Shown: piece after piece, positions 25,362-32,490 of the stretch
Layout: each line of letters begins with the position of its first letter
Position numbering within the stretch: position 1 is the stretch's first letter
Assembly: GCF_000775575.1 (NCBI RefSeq)
Contig: NZ_JRGN01000047.1
Span: forward strand, 1 to 64,000
Direction: 5' to 3'
Length of the DNA stretch: 64,000 nucleotides
Origin: Planococcus sp. CAU13
Lineage (GTDB): Bacteria > Bacillota > Bacilli > Bacillales_A > Planococcaceae
Made by a program: the position numbers and the translations under genes
The notes under the pieces: generated by a model
The model's input: only the letters and a program-made list of their open reading frames with translations
Databases searched by the model: none
Told to the model about the DNA's origin: nothing

Positions 25362-27605
25362 TCATTCGAAGCTGGCCATCCATTTACCGGTAATTGAAGT
25401 TGTACAATTAATCAGTCCAGATGGCGGACCTTCAAATAATACTTGTCCACCGAATTTGCCGCCGCCGGGACCTATATCCACTACCCAATCGCTTTTGGCT
25501 ATCACTTGTAAATCATGTTCAATCAAGATAACGGTATTGCCATCATCCACGAGCGAACGGAGTAACTTCATCAAAAATTCCACATCAGCCATATGAAGCC
25601 CATTAGTTGGCTCATCAAGTATAATGAGCTCGCCGGAACTTTTTAATTTGGCTGCAATTTTCATTCGCTGGATTTCACCGCCGGATAATGTAGTTGTTGA
25701 CTGGCCAAGGGTAATATAACCAAGACCAACCTGATCCAAAACAGCTAGTTTTTTAGCAATGACTGGACTGTTAAAGAAGTTGGCTGCTTCTAAACTGGTC
25801 ATTTCCAATACTTCGGAAATATTTTTATTATGGTATTTATAAGAAAGTGCTTCATTGCTGTATCTTAGGCCTTGGCATTCCTCGCAAATGACAATCACAG
25901 GGTCGGCGTAAACCATATCCGCTTCCGTTACCCCTTTTCCGCCGCAGTTTGGACATTTTCCTAATGAATTAAAACTGAAGAGTCCTGGATTTTGACCTGT
26001 TTTATCAGCAAATTCTACCCGCACAGCGTCCATAATTCCTAAGTAAGTAGCCAAAGTTGACCGAATGGAGGTTCCAACGGGTTTTTGATCCATGACAATC
26101 GCTTTTGGATAGTGCTTTGTTAGTTCTCCGAGCACTAACGAACTTTTTCCTGAACCTGAAACGCCGGTTGCTGTAGTTAAAGCGTTTTTCGGAAAACGGG
26201 CGCTGACATTTTTTAAATTGTGAAGTGAAGCATTTTCCACCGTAATCCATTCATCGAATGTACGGGAAGGTTGCTTTATCTTTGTTTTTTTGGAAAGGTT
26301 TTGGGCGGTTGCAGTAGAAGTGTTTATCAATTCATTCGGTGTCCCCTGAAAAACAAAATATCCACCCGTGGCACCTGCTTCTGGACCTAGTTCTATTATT
26401 TCATCCGCTGCCTGTATAATTTGTTGGTCATGCTCTACAACAAGAACAGAATTTCCGTTATCGCGAAGCTGTTTTAAAATTTTTATAATTTTTTCCACAT
26501 CACTCGGATGCATGCCTGTACTTGGTTCATCCAGAATATAAGTCATTCCAGTCAAGCTGCTGCCAAGATGTTTGACCAGTTTTAATCTTTGAGCTTCTCC
26601 ACCGGACAGTGTACTCGTGGTACGGCTCAATTTTAAATAACCCAACCCTAAATCGATGACACGTTCCAAGGTTTCAAATATGGAAGCTGCAAGTGACTTT
26701 CCGACTTCATCTGTGATTTTTTCTAAAAAAGGCATTACCTCTACAAGCTCTAAATCGAAAACTTCCGCGATATTCATGCCTTGAATTTTGGACTGAAGTG
26801 CTTTTTCATTTAATCTTTTTCCGTTACATGAATCGCAACATTCAATAGAGACAACCTTTTGAACGGAACTTCGAACATTGGTGCTTAACGAATCTACGTC
26901 TTTATGAATATACAAGCGATTAAATCGATCTGCAACGCCTTCGTACCATACACCGGATGGATCGTTTTCAATAATCACTTTGCGCCCCGAACCGTGCAGG
27001 AGATTGTGCCATTCCTCTTTCGTATAGTCAGCCAGTTTTTTGTTATTGTCAAAAAAACCGGAGTTGCCGTACAACCTCCATTGCCAAGTAGTTGTTGCCC
27101 ATGGTTTAAATTGAATGGCTCCTTCGTTTAGTGATTTACTTGTATCCAGAAGTTTAGTCAAATCAAGTTTAACTGTTTCACCAATCCCTTTGCACACAGG
27201 ACACATTCCGCGAGGAGAATTAAAGGAATATGCCGTAGCAACACCTGCACCAGGTTCTGCACACCTTGAGAATAACAAACGGAATAAGGGGGCTATATCA
27301 ATCATGGTGGAAACAGTGGAACGGGAGCTTCCAACTACTTTTTTCTGACTGACCGTAATAGCAGGAGTTAAGTTTTCTATACTGTCCGCTTTGGGTCTTT
27401 CATATTTAGGTAATTTGTGTTTGATAAAAAGTGGAAAAGTGTCATTGAGCTGCCTTTGTGATTCCACAGCTACAGTGTCAAAGACTAATGATGATTTCCC
27501 AGATCCGGACACGCCTGAAAACACCACTAATTGGTTCTTCGGAATGGTAATATCAAATCCTTTTAAATTGTTTTCCATTGCTTTTCTTATTTGTATAGGT
27601 TTCAT
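25362..27605 (-). CDS. UvrA-like ABC ATPase (short, drug-resistance-type UvrA)
   Basis: A 747-residue protein with two ABC modules in UvrA order. Walker A motifs are FSGVSGSGKSSLVFDT and ATGVSGSGKSSLVLGEL; signatures are TLSGGEAQRLKL and TLSGGEIQRMKI; Walker B regions are TYILDEPSTGMHP and LIILDEPTNGLH. Zinc-finger cysteines are CPVCKG..C-DSCNG and CPNCGG..CEECQG. At 747 residues it is about 200 shorter than UvrA and seems to lack much of the UvrB-binding region, as in UvrA2/DrrC-like proteins linked to tolerance of DNA-binding drugs. ATG 27605 is chosen because GGAGG lies between it and ATG 27617. The divergent merR gene probably controls it. Confidence 0.88.
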   Translation of the reverse strand: MKPIQIRKAMENNLKGFDITIPKNQLVVFSGVSGSGKSSLVFDTVAVESQRQLNDTFPLFIKHKLPKYERPKADSIENLTPAITVSQKKVVGSSRSTVSTMIDIAPLFRLLFSRCAEPGAGVATAYSFNSPRGMCPVCKGIGETVKLDLTKLLDTSKSLNEGAIQFKPWATTTWQWRLYGNSGFFDNNKKLADYTKEEWHNLLHGSGRKVIIENDPSGVWYEGVADRFNRLYIHKDVDSLSTNVRSSVQKVVSIECCDSCNGKRLNEKALQSKIQGMNIAEVFDLELVEVMPFLEKITDEVGKSLAASIFETLERVIDLGLGYLKLSRTTSTLSGGEAQRLKLVKHLGSSLTGMTYILDEPSTGMHPSDVEKIIKILKQLRDNGNSVLVVEHDQQIIQAADEIIELGPEAGATGGYFVFQGTPNELINTSTATAQNLSKKTKIKQPSRTFDEWITVENASLHNLKNVSARFPKNALTTATGVSGSGKSSLVLGELTKHYPKAIVMDQKPVGTSIRSTLATYLGIMDAVRVEFADKTGQNPGLFSFNSLGKCPNCGGKGVTEADMVYADPVIVICEECQGLRYSNEALSYKYHNKNISEVLEMTSLEAANFFNSPVIAKKLAVLDQVGLGYITLGQSTTTLSGGEIQRMKIAAKLKSSGELIILDEPTNGLHMADVEFLMKLLRSLVDDGNTVILIEHDLQVIAKSDWVVDIGPGGGKFGGQVLFEGPPSGLINCTTSITGKWMASFE

Positions 27606-27684
27606 CTTTTCCTCCATATCATTGTTGATATTAAAATGCCTTTTGTTTTTCAGTAAATTGATAAGCTATAATAAATTTTAAACG

Positions 27685-27699
27685 TTAAAGCTGCTTTAA
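27685..27699. promoter_or_regulatory. Operator-like palindrome between uvrA-like and merR genes
   Basis: TTAAAGCTGCTTTAA, two 7-bp arms around a single central T, lies in the 119-base divergent promoter region. MerR proteins bind such dyads between -35 and -10. TATAATAAA at 27667-27675 lies close by. Likely bound by the adjacent MerR protein. Confidence 0.55.
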
Positions 27700-27724
27700 G
27701 GTCAAATGTGAAAAGGGGACTAAA

Positions 27725-28465
27725 ATGGAAAAAACTATTACAATTACGGAAGTTTCGAAAGCTTTGGGCATACCGGCCTCTACCTTAAGGTATTGGGATA
27801 AACAAGGGGTACTTCGGTTCGAGCGGAATAATGAAAATAATTATCGCCAATTCTCCTTTCAAACAATGGTAGATATCTGCGATATTATATTTTACAGAGA
27901 GTTGGAAGTGCCTCTTTATACAATAAAAAAAAGAGAAGAAATGACAGCTGAAAATTTATTGAATTTATTTTCAGAAACAAAAGATCATCTGGAGCGGTCA
28001 ATAGATCATTTACAAAAGGTGGTTGACAGGATCACTGCGAGAGAAAACATACTAAAGCAGTTGGACAGTTTGAAATATCAAAAACCACGAATTAGAAAGC
28101 AGAAACTTGATCCCATACATTATTTTGATTTCACAGATAAAAAGCTTATCCAACTTTATCTGGAAGACCCCACTCTCTCAGCTGATATTGTGAATTTTGA
28201 TGAGAAAAATGAATATGTATGTGGACTTTTCGCTAATATAGATTCAAGTTGCCTTCTGCGTGAAGGGGACAAAGAAGAAAAAAATTACCTTTACGGAATC
28301 GTTTGGAGAAACCAGAGCGAGGACACAAACTTACAAGACTTACTTAAAGAAGCGGGAATAAAAAAGGAAAAGATAGGAGACCAGATTTTTCAATATTTAG
28401 TTTCTGCTAGAGATCAAGATGATTATCGGGATTATTTTAAGATGTGGATTGAGTTGACCGAATGA
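27725..28465 (+). CDS. MerR-family regulator divergent from the UvrA-like gene
   Basis: A 246-residue regulator. The winged helix is at residues 4-70 (ITITEVSKALGIPASTLRYWDKQGVLRFERNNENNYRQFS), followed by a coiled-coil dimerisation helix (about 75-125), and a C-terminal domain of about 110 residues (YFDFTDKKLIQLYLEDPTLSADI...YLYGIVWRNQ) that resembles GyrI-like/effector-binding domains only loosely. Known MerR regulators with large ligand domains sense drugs. The divergent arrangement with a UvrA-like resistance protein supports drug sensing. ATG 27725 follows AAAAGGGGAC. Confidence 0.85.
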   Translation: MEKTITITEVSKALGIPASTLRYWDKQGVLRFERNNENNYRQFSFQTMVDICDIIFYRELEVPLYTIKKREEMTAENLLNLFSETKDHLERSIDHLQKVVDRITARENILKQLDSLKYQKPRIRKQKLDPIHYFDFTDKKLIQLYLEDPTLSADIVNFDEKNEYVCGLFANIDSSCLLREGDKEEKNYLYGIVWRNQSEDTNLQDLLKEAGIKKEKIGDQIFQYLVSARDQDDYRDYFKMWIELTE

Positions 28466-28678
28466 AAATGGATTGGTCAGATTTGCGAAATAAGATTCAT
28501 CAAGCATCCGGTGGGAACTCGAGGTTTTCATATGAAGATTATCAGTTATTGCTGTTACATTAAGAAATAAGGAGGTAAAAGGAAAATCAATACAGCATAA
28601 AAGATTCTTTCAAAAGACTGTTGCATATATTTATGTGTCAAAATTATGGAGTATATAGTTCAAATATCAAAATTTATT
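28466..28678. other. Gene-free stretch with a diverged repeat copy (L)
   Basis: GTTTTCATATGAAGATTATCAG (from 28525) resembles the left box of the dispersed repeat. An orphan ribosome-site-like AAGGAGGTAAAAGG at 28569-28582 has no gene after it. No credible reading frame is present. A right-box-like GCAGAAGTACAGCTTTATAT lies at 28720-28739, beyond the hairpin at 28679. Confidence 0.35.
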
Positions 28679-28715
28679 AAAGAAGGAACTTCAAATGAAG
28701 TACTTTCTTTTTTTT
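28679..28715 (+). terminator. Terminator-like hairpin upstream of tetR-2
   Basis: AAAGAAGGAACTTC, loop AAAT, then GAAGTACTTTCTTT and a run of T. It may end merR transcription and may also be the central hairpin of a decayed repeat copy. Confidence 0.6.
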
Positions 28716-28806
28716 ATTCGCAGAAGTACAGCTTTATATGAACGGTAACTAAAAGAATAATGTTAAATACTTGTTTCATACACCAATGTAAGAGATATCT
28801 TTAAAG

Positions 28807-28842
28807 TTGAACTAACAAAACTTATAGTGTATTATTAGTTTT
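28807..28842 (+). promoter_or_regulatory. Promoter and operator-like palindrome O3 of tetR-2
   Basis: TTGAAC (28807-28812) and TATTAT (28830-28835) are 17 bases apart, and the -10 box lies within AAAACT-N14-AGTTTT (28817-28842). The layout is the same as at the tetR-1 promoter (O1), which supports autoregulation by both TetR paralogues through a shared site. Confidence 0.7.
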
Positions 28843-28860
28843 CTAGAGGGGGGAGATTGA

Positions 28861-29430
28861 GTGAAATCTAGAATTCTACAAGCTTTTATAGAAGAAACCC
28901 AGGAAAATGGGATTAAATTTACCATGGACGATTTAGCCCGCCGAATAGGAATCAGCAAACGAACGCTTTATGAACACTTTTCCTCTAAGCTGGCAATATT
29001 AGAGACGATTATCGATGCCACCTTATACGATTTTGACAAGCGGTCCCGTGAAATTATTGGAAATGAAACCATCACTTTACAGGAAAAAATTCGCCAGACA
29101 ATCAGTATGATGCCTGAACACAATGACTTTTACGATGAGCGAATACTATCGCAATTGAAACGCTATTATCCAGAACAATGGAATCAAGTCACTAAAAGAT
29201 TGAATGAGTGGGATGAATTGAAGATCTTGCTTGAAGAGGGGATGAAAGAAGGAATCATTAAAGAACAAAATGTTAACGTATTGATGAAGGTGATCATTTC
29301 TGCAATTAATACAACACTCGAGCAGAAATTCTTTTCCGACCAGATGACCTCTGTAAAGCAGGCAACTGAAGACATTACCGAAATTCTATTGCACGGCCTG
29401 ATTATAAAAAATAGAAATGATACTGGCTAG
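28861..29430 (+). CDS. TetR-family regulator, paralogue 2 of the USP module
   Basis: A 189-residue TetR protein starting at GTG 28861 after GAGGGGGGAG. The helix-turn-helix KFTMDDLARRIGISKRTLYEHFSSKLAILET is almost identical to that of the regulator at 20371, and the C-terminal domain keeps the same KIRQTISMMPEHNDFYDERI and LSQLKRYYPEQWNQV stretch and the FFSD..SVK.A end. Its own promoter (O3) and that of the next gene (O4) carry the palindrome. It likely controls itself and USP-like paralogue C. Effector unknown; a pronounced C-terminal helix bundle suggests a small ligand. Confidence 0.88.
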   Translation: MKSRILQAFIEETQENGIKFTMDDLARRIGISKRTLYEHFSSKLAILETIIDATLYDFDKRSREIIGNETITLQEKIRQTISMMPEHNDFYDERILSQLKRYYPEQWNQVTKRLNEWDELKILLEEGMKEGIIKEQNVNVLMKVIISAINTTLEQKFFSDQMTSVKQATEDITEILLHGLIIKNRNDTG

Positions 29431-29458
29431 ATTCGGCCGGTATTTATTCATCATCATG

Positions 29459-29484
29459 AAAACTGTTAAAACACCAACAGTTTT
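29459..29484 (+). promoter_or_regulatory. Operator-like palindrome O4 before USP-like paralogue C
   Basis: AAAACT-N14-AGTTTT with the longest arms of the set (AAAACTGTT/AACAGTTTT, 9 bp). TATAGT follows directly at 29484-29489, so the site would sit in the promoter of the gene starting at 29525. Confidence 0.7.
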
Positions 29485-29524
29485 ATAGTTTTAACTAGAA
29501 ATTTTTAAAAAAGGAGGTTTTTAA

Positions 29525-30214
29525 ATGGCGGCAACATGGAATTCCCAAAATCATGCAGAAAATGTGTTGATTTTTCTTGAACCGTATTCATATAATCCCA
29601 GCACTATCCAAAGTGGCGCTGTGTTGGCTAAGGCCTTCGGATGCCCGTTTCATGTATGGTATGGAACGCCGGCTAATGAAAAGAAGGAAAAAGAACAATT
29701 GGAAAGTTTATTGTCTGAAAGTAAAGTAATGAGCAGCTATTTTGAAGCAGAAAGTTTTATCTTAAGTTCTTACCACTCCGAAAAAGATTTCCGAACGGCC
29801 TTTGAAACCATTGTACAAGAGTTAAGCATCACTCGACTTGTACTTGCCGGATCAGTTGAGAGCCGCTGGGAGGAGCTTCTTTTCGGCTCGTCAATCCATT
29901 ATCTGATGAATAAATTTCCACATATAGAAGTTCAGTTGGTATCACCCAATTTGCCTTTTTCTTATGAAGATTGGGATTACAAACAAGGGAAAGAAGCAGT
30001 TCTGGCGGATGATGAAGACGGATACTATTTAAGTTATCGAGCTTTGCGGGGCATCAAGGGAACATTTTTCAGAGAGAAAAACGCTGAGTTTGAAACGGGA
30101 ATTTTTATCTCTATCCAAGGTGATCAAGTCAGGAGCTACACAATTTCTGCGGGAAACGTTAAAGAGTCACATAAGGAAGTGTATAGAAAATTAACTACAC
30201 GAAGAGGTTTTTGA
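29525..30214 (+). CDS. KdpD-USP-like protein, paralogue C
   Basis: A 229-residue stand-alone USP-like protein with an excellent ribosome site (AAGGAGG, 8 bases before ATG 29525). Conserved stretches are VLIFLEPYSYNPSTIQSGAV, LSESKVMSSYFEAESF and LSITRLVLAGSVESRWEELL plus FGSSIHYLMNKFPHIEVQLV, equivalent to KdpD 'ITQ-V-G-S-RSRW-E---GS'. The C-terminal module includes GIKGTFFREKNAEFETGIFI. It is the intact partner of tetR-2 and carries palindrome O4 in its promoter, the clearest TetR/USP pair in the region. No kinase or membrane domain is attached. Confidence 0.82.
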   Translation: MAATWNSQNHAENVLIFLEPYSYNPSTIQSGAVLAKAFGCPFHVWYGTPANEKKEKEQLESLLSESKVMSSYFEAESFILSSYHSEKDFRTAFETIVQELSITRLVLAGSVESRWEELLFGSSIHYLMNKFPHIEVQLVSPNLPFSYEDWDYKQGKEAVLADDEDGYYLSYRALRGIKGTFFREKNAEFETGIFISIQGDQVRSYTISAGNVKESHKEVYRKLTTRRGF

Positions 30215-30315
30215 ACCACCTATTCAGCACAGGTTAAAATGCTGGATTATCTGGCAGTCTCCTATTGTATTAGGTGGATTTGGCGGTGAGAAATGAAATT
30301 AAGGGGGAACTCGGA

Positions 30316-30513
30316 ATGGACATAACGTTTAAAGATGGGAAGAGGACCTTGACAGTTGCGGAAGACGATTTAAGGGTTGTGCCGGTTATAGGCGATGTGA
30401 TAACTGATACCGCATCCGGTGGAGAAACCTATCTGGTGAAATCGGTCATACACCATACTGTTTTTCATTCTCCTGACAAAAGTGAAGCAATCATCGTATT
30501 GGAATTACAATAA
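30316..30513 (+). CDS. Small protein of unknown function
   Basis: A 65-residue protein starting at ATG 30316 behind AAGGGGGAAC. The sequence (MDITFKDGKRTLTVAEDDLR...VIGDVITDTASGGETYLVKSVIHHTV) looks like a compact beta barrel with alternating hydrophobic residues, ending in EAIIVLELQ. I recognise no family. It lies between USP-like paralogues C and D on the same strand (102 bases after C, 89 before D), so it may be co-transcribed with them. Confidence 0.55.
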   Translation: MDITFKDGKRTLTVAEDDLRVVPVIGDVITDTASGGETYLVKSVIHHTVFHSPDKSEAIIVLELQ

Positions 30514-30601
30514 AGCGGCGCTATCTGGATTTATTCGTATAACAAGCATGCAAAATGTATTGAGAACATTTTGGGAAAAAGCAGAAGAGAAGGTGTTTAC
30601 T

Positions 30602-31285
30602 TTGAAGAATTTTATGATTTCTCAGAAACGGGATGAATGTATTTTAATCTTTTTAGACGCGGATTCCTACAGCCCCAGTACCATTCAGAGAGGGGCTAAA
30701 TTGGCGGATGCATTTGGATGTCCTTTCCATGTCTCTTATGGCATCTCGAGCCTGGAGCAGGAAGACAATGCCGATGAAGTGAACTTTATGTTGACTGAAA
30801 GCAAAAAAATGAGTATTTATTTTGGTGCTGAAAGCTTCTCTATGTGCACCTATGATTCAAACAGAGGTTTTGAAGCTGCTTTTGAAGAAGTTAAAACAAA
30901 GCTGCAAATTACACAATTGGTATTAACCGGTACAATAGAAAGCCGGTGGCAGGAAATTTTTCACGGGTCAACTGTAAACTATTTTTTAAAAAAATATCCG
31001 GATATGGAATTGCATATCGTTTCTCAGAGATTAGCGTTTCCATACGAAGAGTGGAATTATGAAAGAGGAAAAAAATCATCTTTACAAAAAACACAAGACG
31101 GCTACTCTTTAACTTATCATGCAAAGGAAGGCATAGAAGGTTTGTTTTTCAAAGAAAAAACTACTGACTTTGAAACCGGTATTTTCCTATCAGCAACTGA
31201 AAATGAAATCAAGGTTTTCGATATTTATGATGGAAATGTGATAAATGAACGTACCGAATTCTATAAAAGCTTAAAGGATAAATGA
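30602..31285 (+). CDS. KdpD-USP-like protein, paralogue D
   Basis: A 227-residue stand-alone USP-like protein nearly collinear with paralogue B (ILIFLDADSYSPSTIQRGAK; MLTESKKMSIYFGAESFSMC; LQITQLVLTGTIESRWQEIF; GSTVNYFLKKYPDMELHIVS; GIEGLFFKEKTTDFETGIFL). I start at TTG 30602 behind GAGAAGGTG, which gives the family length; the frame is open back to 30482 but that part lacks family similarity and overlaps the preceding gene. B and D seem to be the most recent duplicates. Function is inferred only from the KdpD-like fold. Confidence 0.8.
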   Translation: MKNFMISQKRDECILIFLDADSYSPSTIQRGAKLADAFGCPFHVSYGISSLEQEDNADEVNFMLTESKKMSIYFGAESFSMCTYDSNRGFEAAFEEVKTKLQITQLVLTGTIESRWQEIFHGSTVNYFLKKYPDMELHIVSQRLAFPYEEWNYERGKKSSLQKTQDGYSLTYHAKEGIEGLFFKEKTTDFETGIFLSATENEIKVFDIYDGNVINERTEFYKSLKDK

Positions 31286-31394
31286 AACGGCAATTAATGA
31301 ATGCCCCATCCAAATAAACTATCAGGTGACTAGCCGAGCTAAAATATGGCCAAAATTATTATCCTCTAGCTAAAACTGTCTTCTTCGATTCAGT

Positions 31395-31715
31395 GTGCTG
31401 GCAGGAGCCATCCTGGGCGGTGCCACAGAACAGCAACGGACTATCCTTGAAGAATACATTTATCATGCAGGTCCGGCATTCCAGATCAAAGACGATATTC
31501 TGAATATAGAAGGACCGACGGAAGAGTTGGGGAAAACCGCCGGAAAAGATGCAGCCTGCGAAAAAAACACCTACCCAGCTTTATTGAAGATGAAAGGGGC
31601 CAAAGAAAAGTTGCAAGACCATTACCTTCGGGCGATAGAAGCTTTGTCAAAATCAGAAATTGATACGTCGTTGCCCGAAGCATTTGCGAGCTATATTACT
31701 TATCGAAGTAAATAA
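31395..31715 (+). pseudogene. C-terminal fragment of a polyprenyl diphosphate synthase
   Basis: The frame encodes the last ~105 residues of a farnesyl/geranylgeranyl-type synthase: FQIKDDILNIEG, the second Asp-rich motif, then ELGKTAGKDAACEKNTYPALL, the conserved G-K---KD---K-TYP block. The catalytic first half, including the first DDxxD, is missing, and upstream sequence has stops and no start. It is a truncated leftover and cannot make prenyl diphosphates alone. Confidence 0.75.
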
Positions 31716-31738
31716 TTGCCTTAATAGGTGAAATAGCT

Positions 31739-31774
31739 AGTTTACATCTCAACAATTTATAGGAGGCTGTATAA
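31739..31774 (+). repeat. Partial copy of the dispersed repeat (J)
   Basis: AGTTTACATCTCAACAATTT (from 31739), then ATAGGAGG, resembles the left box and start of the hairpin arm; the rest is replaced by an unrelated terminator. Confidence 0.4.
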
Positions 31775-31790
31775 AAACGAATGGAATTTC

Positions 31791-31832
31791 AAAAGGCTAA
31801 AACGAAGAATCCCCTTCGTTTTGGCCTTTTTT
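31791..31832. terminator. Terminator between the synthase fragment and the ABC operon
   Basis: AAAAGGCTAAAACGAAG pairs with CTTCGTTTTGGCCTTTTTT around a short loop (AATCCC). It is flanked by A and T runs and can serve both strands; on the minus strand it closes the PadR-ABC operon six bases after its last stop. Confidence 0.85.
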
Positions 31833-31837
31833 GTTGT

Positions 31838-32476
31838 TCACTTCAGTTTTTCGAGCCCGTAATTCCGGACACGGAAAACATGGTCGGATAAAATATCGAT
31901 GTCTTCCTGGTTGTGGCTGGTCAACACAATGGTTTTGCCTTGCTCTTTAAGAGAAAACAGTAAATCACGAATTTTTTCTACGCTGTCGATATCCAGCGCA
32001 TTGAAAGGCTCATCCAGCAAAAGTACTTCCTGATCCTCCATGATGGCCTGGGCCAACGCCAGTTTCTGCTTCATGCCGAGTGAGTAATACTTCACCTTTT
32101 GCCGGGCTGCCGGCTGCAAACCAACGGCCGTCATCGCATCTTTAATTTGTTCATCAGTAATCTGATTTTGAATCATCGCCAGGTATTTGAGGTTTTCAAA
32201 ACCGGTTTTATTGCCCAGATAGCCCGGACGATCGATAATGACGCCAAAGTTATCAGGGAACCTGTTTTGTTTTCCCAGTTGTACACCTCTTACGGTAACC
32301 GTGCCCTGGTCCGGAAAGACAAAGCCACACATCATTTTAAACAGCACTGACTTACCGGATCCGTTTGGGCCAACCAGCCCGTAAATTCTCCCTTTTTCAA
32401 TGGAAAGATCCGTGTTCTCAAAGAGAACCAATCCCTTATAGGACTTGCTTACATCTTTCATTTCAATCAAGACCAT
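31838..32476 (-). CDS. ABC transporter ATP-binding protein
   Basis: A 212-residue ATPase: Walker A GLVGPNGSGKSVLFKMM, signature YYSLGMKQKLALAQAIM (degenerate 'LGMKQ' type), Walker B VLLLDEPFNALD, H-loop LTSHNQED. This short ABC-2 type pairs with separate permeases, here the two genes upstream (15 bases to the first). The subfamily commonly serves export of, or resistance to, antimicrobial peptides. It is the last gene of a five-gene minus-strand operon begun by padR. Confidence 0.88.
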   Translation of the reverse strand: MVLIEMKDVSKSYKGLVLFENTDLSIEKGRIYGLVGPNGSGKSVLFKMMCGFVFPDQGTVTVRGVQLGKQNRFPDNFGVIIDRPGYLGNKTGFENLKYLAMIQNQITDEQIKDAMTAVGLQPAARQKVKYYSLGMKQKLALAQAIMEDQEVLLLDEPFNALDIDSVEKIRDLLFSLKEQGKTIVLTSHNQEDIDILSDHVFRVRNYGLEKLK

Positions 32477-32490
32477 TTTGCCACATCCTT

